Shown piece by piece: positions 10,846 to 21,733 of a stretch of DNA of 64,000 nt. Origin of the DNA: Trichodelitschia bisporula (taxonomy: Eukaryota; Ascomycota; Dothideomycetes; Phaeotrichales; Phaeotrichaceae); contig ML996689.1 of the NCBI GenBank assembly GCA_010356995.1, positions 585,228-649,227 on the forward strand, read 5' to 3'. The notes below the pieces were generated by a model, which was not told where the DNA came from, ran no database searches, and saw only the letters and a list, made by a program, of their open reading frames with translations. The position numbers and the translations under genes are program-made. The number at the start of each line of letters is the position of its first letter. Position 1 is the first letter of the stretch.

Positions 10846-13311
10846 CTATGTCGGCTTATGCACCTGATGTAACGGAGACATGATGTGCTGCTTCTTCGTC
10901 CTATTCTTCACCTGCGGTGATTTGTCCTGATTAAGATCATCACTTGGTCCTCGTTTCCGCTTTATCCCTTGCAATCCCAATCGTACGCTCTCAACCTGCC
11001 AGTGGAGGGGGCGCGAAAAGTTCGCCTTCAAGTAACGTTCCCTCCCGGGATCATCATCGTCAGCGACTGCCTTTTCTTCGTTGTTAAGGCCATTAGCCGC
11101 ACAGTCAGACTGTGCATCATCATGGAGACTACTTTGTGGTGGACTAGAACCGATTGGTGGACTCAATGATCTTGTGAGAGTTAAAAAACTAGACGACTCA
11201 ACAGAAGGGAAATCATCTGGCGCACCACTCTCCATAGGGGGACTGGATAGACCGTCAGAGAGTTGAGGAGGAGAGCTGGGTGGCGAGATCGAGTCTCTAT
11301 CACGGCCGCCAGGTGCGTTACTCTCGATGCTCATCCGGATATCCTGGCCAGAAGTCTCGACAAGATCTAAACCAAGACGGGAACGTCTTTGAAGAAAGGG
11401 GTGTCCCGGCGGAAAGGGGTCATTGCTCAAGGCTTGTTTGAGAGGGATCTGAGAGGCAGTTCCCGCTTGCTGCCTCACGCCTCCATATTGTGCGGTTAAT
11501 GAACGAATCTGCTCCTCAGTCCAACTAATCTCATCAATCTCGTCCTCAGCCGTCAATCTGGATGTATCAAATGTGTCAAATGACATTTTGCTGGCTCTGC
11601 CTGATGACGAAGCCTGGGCAAGCCGAGTGAATGGCTCCTCGACGTTGCAGTGGTCAATAAGCCAGGAAGGTTTACGTGGAGTGACCTCGTCGCAGTCCTT
11701 GATTAGATCCTGGAACACGGGTGGCTGAGTACTCCGCCATTTTTTCGTATGAAACTCGTCATCGCTGTTGCTGGGTGGGTCGGGGTCGTCAGGGCATATA
11801 CGAGCATATGGGTTGTCCTTGAAATAGTTGTCCCAGATCCTTTGCAACAGCGGGTAGAAGTCGGACTTGGGCGAAGGAAAGAGGCCGGTCAAGAAATACT
11901 TAAAGTCGCCAACGGATTGCGGCGGCATGGCCTCGCGCTTGGACTTCATCAATATCAAGTCTTGTTTGAAGTCTTGGAGGAGCTTCCGCAAGTGTTTATG
12001 GAAGGCCGCATCGGGATCTAGCGGGCCCTGCCGGCGAGGGACGGCTCTATACTCGGTTGATTGGAGCGCAGACGGGCCCTTCTTGCCACAGAGGGGTTCT
12101 GACATAGGCCATCTGTCGGTATTGTCCGAAAGGGGGAAGGAATCGTCCGTAAGGCGTGGGGATTCAGAAGACCAGACACTGTAGCCGTCAGTCGCGGGGT
12201 CGGAACTGGACAAAGCTTTTGCCAACTTCTTGTCGCCTTCCTGCAATGTTCGAGCTTCTTCCTGCCGCACCATGTCGAACTCTTTCTGGGTGGCCCGTTT
12301 TTCCCGCGGCACCTCGTCGTCTTCGTACCACGCTTTCTCGGGCTTGCGCTTCAAGTTTTTCCTTCTTGAGGTGGCTGGTAAAATGTGCCTGACTGGCGGG
12401 GAAGTCGACGGGCGCGTCACAGGCCCCTTCGGGAGATCTGCATGCCCGGGCCTTGGAGATGGTGGCGGAAGTACCGCAAGCCCGGGCCTTGGAGATGGCG
12501 GCGGGAGTTCCGCATGTCTGGACCTTGGAGACGATAGCGGGAGTTCCACATGCCTCAGCCTCGGAGACGGTGGCGGGAGTTCCGCATGCCTGGGCCTTGG
12601 AGACGATAGCAGGAGTTCCGCATGACTCGGCCTTGGAGACGGTGGTGAGAGTCCCGCATGCCTAGGCCTTGGACTTGGAGATGGTCGTGGGAGTTCCGCA
12701 TGCCTTGGCCTTGGAGATGATGGCGACCCATATCCGAGCAAGAGACTGTCCCTCCTAAAGCCTGGGGCATTGTCTTCGGCTAGATGTTTGTCTGGAGGAG
12801 ACTTGAATGGACGCCTGGGACTGATGTAGCACTTGGGCTCATCATAGAAGTAGAAGTCGTCAGGGAATGGAGCCTCTGGTCCCGGTGGCGACAATCCTGG
12901 GCGGAACATGAGGCCTTGTAGTGCGTGCAAACCTGGACTAGTGGGGTCAGTACGTGCCGTGTTGGCTCCTGGGCGTGATGGAGCTTACCTGAAGCCGCTC
13001 TTGGTCCGGCAGGGCGAAAGACTGTCCCTCCTAATGCGTGTGCCCTTTTTGTTGGCCAGAGTCTTGAGTGGAAGGGTCTTGAGGGGAAGAGACACGAACT
13101 GAGCTTTGAGATCGATATAGCACTGTGGCTCATCATAGAAGTCAAAGTCGTCAGGACGTGGAGCTTCTTCATGGCCGAATCTGAGGCCTTGCGGTATGTC
13201 TGAGGGCGAGCTTGTGAAGTTAGTACATGCCATGCTGACTTATAGGCGTGACGGAGCTTACCTGAGGCTGCGCTTGATTTGGCGGGGCGATGTGAATGAA
13301 GAGGGACACAT
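10846..13311 (-). CDS. Orphan disordered protein with duplicated exons and PRPRHAEL repeats
   Basis: Three exons, 13311-13262, 13210-12989 and 12937-10846, give 787 residues; both introns are exactly 51 bp and phase 2. I chose the ATG at 13311 because it alone joins exon 1 in frame. Exon 2 and the start of exon 3 encode two copies of one module: PDDFDFYDEPQCYI and PDDFYFYDEPKCYI, each preceded by QGL.F and followed by RRDSL. The two introns are also alike (39 of 51 bases). Exon 3 continues with about eight 12-residue repeats of the SPRPRHAELPPP type, then a charged, probably partly helical region (FHKHLRKLLQDFKQDLILMKSK, written here as a 22-residue stretch only in outline: FHKHLRKLL then DFKQDLILMKSK) and a Ser/Pro-rich tail ending in basic clusters (KRKRG, KNRTKK). 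No known domain is recognised; possibly nuclear, lineage-restricted. Function unknown. Confidence 0.72.
12430..12728 (-). repeat. 36 bp coding minisatellite, about 8 units
   Basis: Imperfect tandem repeat inside exon 3 of the orphan gene. The unit encodes 12 residues of the form SPRPRHAELPPP. On the plus strand each unit contains CCTTGGAGA followed by a GGGAGTTCCGCATG-like block. The unit length keeps frame, so copy-number change would lengthen or shorten the protein without a frameshift. Confidence 0.85.
12938..13270 (-). repeat. Tandem exon-intron duplication
   Basis: The 51 bp intron at 13261-13211 and the 51 bp intron at 12988-12938 align without gaps at 39 of 51 positions. The 28 bases before each donor (13289-13262 and 13016-12989) align at 21 of 28. 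Sixteen of these 19 differences are transitions. The downstream exon parts share the FYDEP.CYI module. One exon-plus-intron unit has therefore been copied in tandem. Confidence 0.8.
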
Positions 13312-13556
13312 AGCGATAGTAAATGCTCGCAGTGACGGTGGTGTAAGGTATATGATCAGCGAAGAACGGCCGGTGAGATGTGAATGTTGAAGATTTTATG
13401 GCAGGGTTTAGCAGACACTACGCGGCCGATGGAATCTTGGATGGTCAAGATGGCGCCTTCCATACTCCAACAAAGGATCTGACCATCCACTTCCTCGTGC
13501 GGCAATACCCCGTCCAGCGAGTAGCAGCTTCCCGATTCCCCTAACCTCATCTTCAC

Positions 13557-15942
13557 CTACTTTAACTTTTCGTTCCGCCGCACAGCAATAAAAGTCAAGC
13601 TCCACAACTGCCTCACATCCGATTCTGTTGGACTGGCTCCCGGTGCTGGCGGTAGATTCCCCAACGCCTCGACAGTAAAGGCTCCATCCCGCCACACCCA
13701 ACTCCATACTTCGCTGCTCAGCTGAGCGTGATTGGCTTGAATCAGGTCCCAGACGTGATTATACGCGGTCTTGACCTTTCCGTGTAGTGTTTGGTCATAG
13801 CAAAAATTAGGTGCACTTGCGTCGTCGCACCTCACAAGCTGTCGTTCTAGCCCAGCTGCCATCATGGCCAGCTGCCAAGACCAGACCACCGTCCCATGGT
13901 AGGCGTTGGTGGTCCAGTTTTCGGCAGACATCAGGTCCTCGCCATAGGCGGGGTTAGCGATCAGCAGACCCACAGAGGTGGAGAGTCCGATCGGGAAGGG
14001 CTGAAGTATGTGATCTGCTACCTGGGAGAGAAATGCGCTGAGCTGGGATTGGTTAGTGGTGTTGAGCAAAAAGAGGCGGAAACAGTCATCAGTGTTGAGC
14101 ACTTGAACGACTGCCTGATTGTTGTTGCCCTCAAGTGCCAGGCCATAGAACGAGACGTTTCCTGTAATGTTATCGGTGTTTGCAGGGCCTTGGAAACCCG
14201 ACTGTTTGACGTAATCCTCCACGCGCCGGATGGCGCTTGCCTGGGGCACTTGTACCTGCACATGTTAGAATCGGTACTATGAAACTTGGGGTCCGGTACC
14301 TCGAAAAACTGGAGAGTCTCGTCCTCCCAAACCTTTGCAAAGTCGGCGGCATCGGTTTTCCAACCGGGATGGTCGGGGAAATAACCAGCATTTGACAGGG
14401 CGCTAATTGAGCGTAATGCCGCCGGTACCAATGCTGTATTGACGTCATACGGAACTCTTCCGCCTCCGATACCGTACGTCGAATCTCGCCATTGGCCCAC
14501 GATCTGGCCTTTTTTGAGATGTATCAGATTGCCCTTGACCTGGCCTCCATCTGCGGCAAATGCGACAGAAGTGTTCATGATCTTTTCGGCATTGAGCCGT
14601 GCGAGGTCGGCGTAGGTTAGACCTTCGTTCTTTGGGTTGACCGATGCTTGAGTCTGGAGGAACGCTTCGGAGCGACGTTGCCCTACAGCAGTACGGACGA
14701 AGTACTGCTCTATAACGATGGGGAGGTAGTAGTCCGAGTCAATCATTTTGTAGTCATACTGCGGCGCCGTGGATGCCAATCCGCCTTGCATGTTCAAAAA
14801 TGTGGCATAGTCGCCAATCGTTTCTTCGTGACAGATACTTCCGTCCGATCGGTTGATCCGCTCAAGGACCGCTGAGATGACCGCTTCAACCGCACCACCT
14901 TCGCCTTCACTGAGCACCGGCTGTAGAAGCAGCAACGATATCATCGAATCACGTCCAAAATACGTCAGAAAGCGCCAGGCGCCGGCAAGCAGCTTTGTAG
15001 TGTAGGACAAGAATGATAGTGATGCCGTTTGGTCAGAAAACTGAGTGACGAGCTCGGTAGATTGCGGCTTCAGGACCTCAATCGAGTTTAGTTGCTCCAG
15101 TTGAGGATAGTTGTAGGAGGCTTCGAACGAATACACGCCTGCCTCAAAGACAACTGTTCGGTGGTTCAAGCTGACACCGCCCAATCGGGCTGTGAAGGAG
15201 AGATGTGTCTCGGTCACATTGTCCAGCCATGTTCGTCCCAAAGAGACTTTCTCGCCATCTTGAGAATACACAACGGCATCTTGAATCTTCGGAACCAGAA
15301 GGCTGGGGCCTTCGGTAAAGTCTCTAATCGTTCGGATACTGCCGAGAATCGCGACTGTCAAGATTGCCGACGTATTGAATCGGATACGTCCCGATATTCC
15401 GACAACTGGCGGACCAGAGGTGTTGTTCTTGAATATCGGTGCCAACGGTGTGGTGGAATTCTCCAAAGTGATGGCGAGAGAGCCGTTCTGCCCATCTTGC
15501 GGAGCAAAAAAGCCAACAATGCCGCTGTTGCCGCCAGGCCAAGCCACCTACGTTGTCAGAATATGAAACGTATGACGGACAACCTTACGAGAAGTCTCGG
15601 ACCAATGATAGTGAGATTGCTCATCGGTGCTGGACTCGTTACCACTACCTGGACGCTTGTATGGCAGTCCGAGAAGAAGTAGTTGTCATACGGGGGGGCG
15701 CTTATATGGAACTGTGATGCAGACTCTTTGCACACCGTCGACGACTGAGGAGCATGGTATCCAGTATGATGTGGGATTGCGTAGACTGTCAAAGTCCACA
15801 TGAAGGTCACCAGGGTGGCGGCGAAAATTGAATACATGATGGCGAGTGATGGACGGAGCTGACCGTTTTTAGCTGAACCTCCATCTCTTCTTAACGTCGT
15901 CAGCCTCACAAAACGATTGGAAACTGACGTCATGCTAAGCAT
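13557..15942 (-). CDS. Membrane-anchored glycogen-debranching-enzyme-like (six-hairpin) glycosidase
   Basis: Three exons, 15942-15589, 15547-14300 and 14255-13557, give 766 residues; introns are short (41 and 44 bp). A signal anchor lies near residues 35-58 (IMYSIFAATLVTFMWTLTVYAI), so the bulk is probably luminal or extracellular, in keeping with many Asn-X-Ser/Thr sites. The catalytic-type domain shows AGAWRFLTYFGRDSMISLLL, ICHEETIGDYATFLNMQGG, GQWRDSTYG and PYDVNTALVPAALRSI, a pattern seen in fungal proteins annotated as glycogen debranching enzyme C-terminal-like, with an (alpha/alpha)6 fold. The acidic residues in FGRDS, HEE and WRDS are candidate catalytic or substrate-binding residues, which is inference. 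Substrate unknown. A second ATG three codons in (15933) is equally possible. Confidence 0.82.
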
Positions 15943-16648
15943 CGCCGGACATCTGTCCGGTAGGCTGTGGAACGTGGGGAGGTTGAAGATTGTGCGGGGT
16001 CAGCCACCAGAAAGCTTGCTTGAGTGATGTTCAGCGGGGGAACCAGATTTGGGCGAGTCGACGCGAGCCGCGATGGTGATCCAGCATAGCATGAGAAGCG
16101 GATACTTCGGCATGCAGTTTCTTATGGAGTTTAGAGGACAGTCAACGGAAAGGAGAGCACCAGGGTACGGAATATACAACAGCCAACATGGAGCACGCTC
16201 CTTCAACAGGGTGTTGGGCCGAGAAAGAGTATTGTTGGTGGAGGCGGTACCCGTATGCGGCCCATTTCGTCTGTTTGTTTGGCGAGCGTAACATGTTGCT
16301 GAGCGTTGCGCGACCGCCGTGTCCTCTAGAAGCACTGAAGCAGGGCGCAAATTCGTGGTCGGATACCAGAGCGATGAGCTTGATATGCTTGGCTATTGAT
16401 GGCCGGATCGACAGGCATCACAAGCAAGCCAGCCGCCCATGTGATGTTTGATGTGGGCGCACCCCGCACGCCATGCCATGAGGTGCAGGTCAAGCTCCCA
16501 CCCCTCGAACTCCACTCCAACCGCGTCGCGCGTCATCTTCCACCTCCACTTTCGAGCCCTGTGTACAGCAACTCCAATGGGCTTGATATCTGCTAACTGA
16601 ATTCTCACCTTCTGGCGTTTAGTTCGCTTGTCCAAGGTCCTTGGAGCC
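15943..16648. promoter_or_regulatory. Divergent promoter region, glycosidase / PFF1
   Basis: This 706 bp stretch separates the divergent starts of the glycosidase (minus) and the vacuolar protease (plus). Just before the protease ATG, CTGCTAACTG followed by TTCTGGCGTTTAG (branch site and acceptor near 16593-16621) suggests a 5' untranslated intron, though I could not fix its donor. Confidence 0.5.
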
Positions 16649-19604
16649 ATGGTCCGATTGACAGCCCCCTTTGGCTTCACACCTTGGCCTGTCTCCGTCT
16701 TCATCACCGCAACTTACGTCGCTCTTCTCGTCGCACTCGTTAGCCTCCACAATGTTGTCCCTCATGCACCGAAGAAGGAAGCGCCCCTCGCCGGAGTCAA
16801 TATGACTGAAGCCTGGAGAGACTTGCAGCACCTGAGTGGCGGCTTCCACCCCTACAACAGCCGGAGAAACGACGAGGTCCGCGACTGGCTGTTGCTGCGT
16901 ATCGAAGCCATTCTGGCCCGCAACAATGCAACTTGGGACGCTCCTCTTGACCATGCTGTGCCGAGCTCTTTGGCAGACTCATCGGTACACATATACAACG
17001 ACCTCACTACGAACCTCACCTTCTCGTCGAGGGATTCCGACCTCAGTGTTGCCTACACTGGCACCAATATCATCGTCTACATTCGAGGTACAGAAGATGG
17101 CAAGCCTGATGGAAAGGCACCGGTGCTTGTCAATGCGCACTACGATAGTGTCCCGTCAGGATACGGCGCAACGGACGATGGTGTCGGCGTCATCACTGTC
17201 CTGCAGTTGATATCGTACTTTTCCGCTCCTGGACACCAGCCCAAACGCGGTGTGATGGCTCTCTTGAACAATGGAGAAGAAGACTACCTGAACGGAGCGT
17301 ACGCCTTCTCACAAAGCCCGCTCTCGAAACTCCCCCATACCTTCTTGAATCTCGAAGGCGCTGGTGCTGGTGGCCGGGCAGTGTTGTTCAGGAGCACCGA
17401 CACCGAAGTGACCAAGTTCTATAAGAAGAGCCCGCATCCTTTTGGAACAGTGATAAGCGCCGATGGCTTTAAGCGGCACTTGGTGAGGTCTGACACCGAC
17501 TACACTGTCTTCCATGGCGAACTCGGCATGCGTGGCTTGGACGTCGCGTTCATGGAGCCCCGCGCGCGTTATCACACCATTGAGGATTCGACTCGGTTCA
17601 CGTCGGTCAATTCTATATGGCACATGCTCTCGGCAGCGGTTGCGACGATGGACGGGCTCACGTCTGACACCAGCTCTTCCTTTGACGGAGAGCCAGCCGT
17701 TGCAGGTGGAGTAAGCAGTGGTACCGGATCCGACGGTGTCTGGTTCGACCTTTTCGGCCAGTCTTTTGCTGTCTTCAAGCTGCATACTCTGTTTGCTATC
17801 TCTGTGACTCTGCTCGTCGTTACGCCTCTCATCCTGATTGCCTTGACGGTAATTCTTGCAAAATGTGACAAGCTGTACCTCTTCTCGGGAAAGAAGCTTT
17901 CGCCCGAGGGAGACATTGTACACCTGAACGGCTGGCGAGGCTTCTTCCGCTTCCCCATCACTGTTACTGTCGCCTCAGCAGCAGTTGTTGGCTTGGGGTT
18001 CCTTCTTGCAAAGATCAATCCCTATATTGTGTACAGCAGTGAGTACGCGGTTTGGAGGTACGTTTCAATGCTTGCTGCTTCGCTCACTTGTTAACTTCAT
18101 TAGCATGATGATTACTGCTTGGACCTTCGTTGCATGGTTCCTCTCCCGCGGAGCCGATGCTATGCGGCCGTCGGCCCTCCACCGGACATATGCGCTGATT
18201 TGGCTGTACATCTTCGCATACGCCATACTTGCCGCTGACGCCGTAGCGCAAAACAACTTCAAACTAGCCGGCGGGTATTTCTTAGTGATTTACTTTGCTG
18301 CTGTATTTACAGCCCTGTTTATTGGTTACCTCGAGCTGTTTGCATTGGCCAAAAAGTCCGACTATCTGGAGGAGCTGGCTCGTGACAGCACCGATGGATC
18401 CACCATCCTCCGTGCCGGAAGCGAAACCGTAAGTCCTCCGAGGACTAGCTCTGGGATTAGTGACGGAGGCCGCCGTCGCGACGCCGAGGACGACGACGCC
18501 GGCGAGCGGACGTCACTGCTCCGCGGTGATCGGCACAGGACATACGCTGGGTACCACAGCTACTCGCGCTCCGTTGAAGACTCGCAACTAGATCTCGACT
18601 GCAACGTGCCGCGGACCTGGCCGAAACCCTACGCGGCGGAGCAAGGCTGGAGCGGTCATCTGCTGTCCTGGATCTGGCTGCTCCAGTTTTTAGTTTTGGG
18701 TCCCGTTCCAATCATCTTCCTCACGCAAGTTGGCCTCTTCACCACCGCCGCCTTAAACCAGACGCCTTCGGACGGCAGTTCCGTTCTTACGATTTACCTG
18801 GCCTTTGCGATCATTTCGGTCCTCCTTTTAATCCCCATCTTGCCCTTCCTGCATCGCTTCGCATACACGCTCCCCGCCCTGCTCTTCCTCGTCTGCATCG
18901 CGACCACGCTCTACAACCTCGTCGCCTTCCCGTTCTCCGCTCAGTCCCGCCTCAAGGTGTACTTCATCCAGCGCGTCAATTTCGACACCGGCAGCAACGA
19001 AGTCTCCCTGACCGGTCTCTCGCCATACGTGGAAGACATCATCAAGACGATCCCCAGCGCCGCGGGCCAGCATCTCGTCTGCTCGGGGCCCGATTACTCC
19101 GCGCGGTCCGGCCTCACCAAGTGCGCGTGGGAGGGCATACCGCCGAACATTGGCAACGGCACAAAGTTACCCGGTGCCGCGCCGCCGCTGGAGCGATATA
19201 CCGGATTGGTGGAGTACAACGTGACGCGGGTGGCGAACTCGACGCGCGCGGTGTTCCACATCTCGGGACAGGATACGCGGGCTTGTCGACTATTGTTCGA
19301 CCGGCCGATCAAGGACTTTACGGTTGCGGGCTTCGCGTCCGATCCCCGGTTTCCGCGCGTGGGGCGGAAGGGGTGCAGTTCGATTCGGTTGTGGAATAGG
19401 GAGTGGGGTGCTGGGTGGACGGTGGATGTGGAGTGGGAGGGGGAGGGGGGGTTGGATGGCCGGGTGGTGTGTCTTTGGAGCGATGCGAATGATCCCGCGA
19501 CGATACCGGCGCTGGCGGAGGTGCAGCATTACATGCCCGTATGGAGCATTCCGACGAAATTGAGCGATGGGTTGGTGGAGGGGTTTAAGGTGTTCAAGGT
19601 GTGA
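16649..19604 (+). CDS. PFF1: Vacuolar membrane protease Pff1 (M28 family)
   Basis: Two exons, 16649-18057 and 18104-19604 (46 bp intron), give 969 residues. The N-terminal membrane segment (about 15-35) precedes an M28 aminopeptidase-like luminal domain. Zinc ligands and catalytic residues are visible: H164 and D176 in [15 protein letters not shown], the E210-E211 pair in NNGEED, D in RSDTDYTVF and H in ARYHTIEDS. The C-terminal half has about eight hydrophobic spans, including [19 protein letters not shown], and a charged loop near [19 protein letters not shown]. It ends in a soluble luminal domain with several glycosylation sites. Family knowledge: Pff1 is a multispanning protease of the yeast vacuole membrane; its substrates are poorly defined. 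Length matches fungal orthologues (about 950-1000). Confidence 0.95.
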
Positions 19605-19728
19605 GTTTGACGGCCGGGCTGTGGGGTATCTGGAATAGCGTTTGTTGGTGGCATATCTGTGGCGTTCTCATGGGGTATGTTTTGTCAAAGCGCTAATACT
19701 ATGCACAGCTAGCTATCGAACTCTGACT

Positions 19729-20885
19729 TCATTCCCTCCAGTGGGACATATCAATGCTCCACCCGTCCTTGTACAGTGTCGATGACTTGTTGAAGAACAG
19801 CGCCTTGGACGCCTGGTCGCCCTGCAACTGCCACTTCCAGAACGCAACGGATATGACGCCGAACTTGCCCCCGTGCGGCTCGAAATACGTCCCCATGTGT
19901 CCGACCTGGAGGCTCGACATAATGGCCGGCAGCGTCGCGGGAATGTCCTTGAAGTCCTGCATAATCTGCCACGCATCAGCCCCATCCGCCCCGTCGCATA
20001 CTCAAGACAACTCACATATTTCGCGCTAAAGTCCTTCTCCCCCCCGTAAAAGTACCCAATCGGCTGCTTGATCTCCTTCAAGTAATGCCTCCGGCCCGGA
20101 TCGATAACACCGGTGTTATAGATCCCAATAACCTTCACCCTCTTCTCAAACACGCTCGCGGAGTACGCCTCCACCCCGCCACAACTCTGCCCCGCGGCCC
20201 CAACACGCGCCATATCGATCGTGCCGAACTTTCCTCCGGCAGCACCCTTCTCCGCCCAATCCAACGCCTCAGTCAACAAACTCGCCCTCGTCTTATCCCC
20301 CTCCGTCCCCCCCATCAAACTCCCCGCATAATTCGGCGTCGTCGCGCCCCACGCACCCTTCGGATTCCCATTCGCAACCACCAGCACCCCCCAACTCGCA
20401 ATCTCGGTCAGGAAATTGCTAAACCCCGCCCCATTACTTCCGCACGCGCCATTCGCCCACACCAGCAACGGCATCTTCCCCCCAGCCGGCGGCGTCTTCG
20501 GCGCGTAAATCGTGTGTTCCGGCAGCGAGCCCGCGCTCCCAGGCCAGTATTGAGCTTTGTACGGCCCGGACCCGCCGCTGAAGTCTTGTTTTGCCTTGTT
20601 GGTGCCCCCGCCGTCCTTTCCGCCGGAGCGCAGCGAGCTGAGGGCAGACATCATGTCGGGCGCGAAGCAGGGGTTGAAGAAGTCGCCGCCCAGGATGCCG
20701 CCGACGAGGCAGTCGTTGTCTTTCAGTGTGCCTTCGGCGGGGGGCACGGCGTCCCAGGAGGGACAGTTTTTGGGTTTGCTCATTGAGGGGCTGCGGGGGA
20801 CGGCGGGGCAGCCTGGTTTTAGGGGTTTGCCGCCTTGCGCGGCTGCGAGGGCCGCGAGGAGGGCCAGAGCCGTGATGAAGTGCAT
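19729..20885 (-). CDS. Secreted alpha/beta hydrolase
   Basis: Two exons, 20885-20016 and 19965-19729 (50 bp intron, GTGAGT donor), give 368 residues. A signal peptide is clear (MHFITALALLAALAAAQ). A Cys-containing N-terminal stretch (PGCPAVP, NCPSWDAVPP, NDCL, NPCFAP) precedes the hydrolase fold. The oxyanion region is VWANGACGSNG, and the catalytic triad is readable as S234 in GQSCGG, D285 in GEKDFS and H313 in VGHMGTYF. The layout resembles fungal secreted esterases or lipases of the dienelactone/PET-hydrolase-like alpha/beta group. Substrate cannot be told. Its 3' end is about 125 bp from the end of the PFF1 gene (convergent). Confidence 0.85.
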
Positions 20886-21733
20886 CGTGCAGATGGTGGG
20901 GGTGGGAAAGGAGGGTGGGGTGAGGCTCGATGCGCCATTGTGGGGGATTTGGTTCGGTTTTTGTTTATACGTGAGGGAGGTGGTGAAGTGAGGTTCCTGG
21001 CGCAGGGCGCGGACGGAAAGCGGTTAGGGCTTAATCTCGCATATGAGCTGGGTGCGGGAACGAATGCGTGGATGCGATATCGATTGGGCTAGCTGTATCG
21101 GGATGGGGGTTGTGTGGTTCCTGATTTGGAAGGATGGTCGCTATGGTGGAGCGCGGTGGTGAGGTTGTCTTCGGGGCATCATGGTGGTGAGCAACCTCAA
21201 TGCTTCGTCTCCAGATGAGGGAGGGAGTGTTGTTGATAGAAAAGCAAGCACACATGCTGTCAGACTGGTGCTTATTACTTGTGTTTATTTTTTGCTGTGC
21301 TGGCACGTAAGCCCGTATCTCACTCCGCCTCAGCCTCGTTCCGCTCCATCCGCCAGCCACCGCTATAAGTATCTCAAACCTCCTCAAGCAGAGGCGGAAA
21401 GGTGCTATTCTCTTCTACTACTACTGATACGTACATTACATATTCACGTCCCAACTTTCTATCTCCCCATCCCATCAGCACCATTTACCCATAATTCCCA
21501 GTTCCGCCAATGCAATGGAAATCCCTATTGAAATGTGCTCCCCGACCCCGAGCCACGTCCCCACCCAACGCCCGCAGACCCACCCCAACCCAGTCTCAAA
21601 ATCTGCATTTTCCAAGAAAGCCTGAACGAAAAACCAAAGCCTCATAATGCGCCCCACAGCCTCGCATCCAGCCAAAAGAAAGCCACGCACCCTGTAAGAA
21701 ACCCCGAACCAAAAACTCAACTCTTCCTCCCCC
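20886..21733. other. Promoter of the secreted hydrolase and 3' flank of regulator B
   Basis: No gene is recognised in this 848 bp stretch. TTTATACG near 20964 is close to the hydrolase start. The part from 21400 to 21733 is C/A-rich and probably 3' untranslated DNA of the next gene. Confidence 0.5.
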
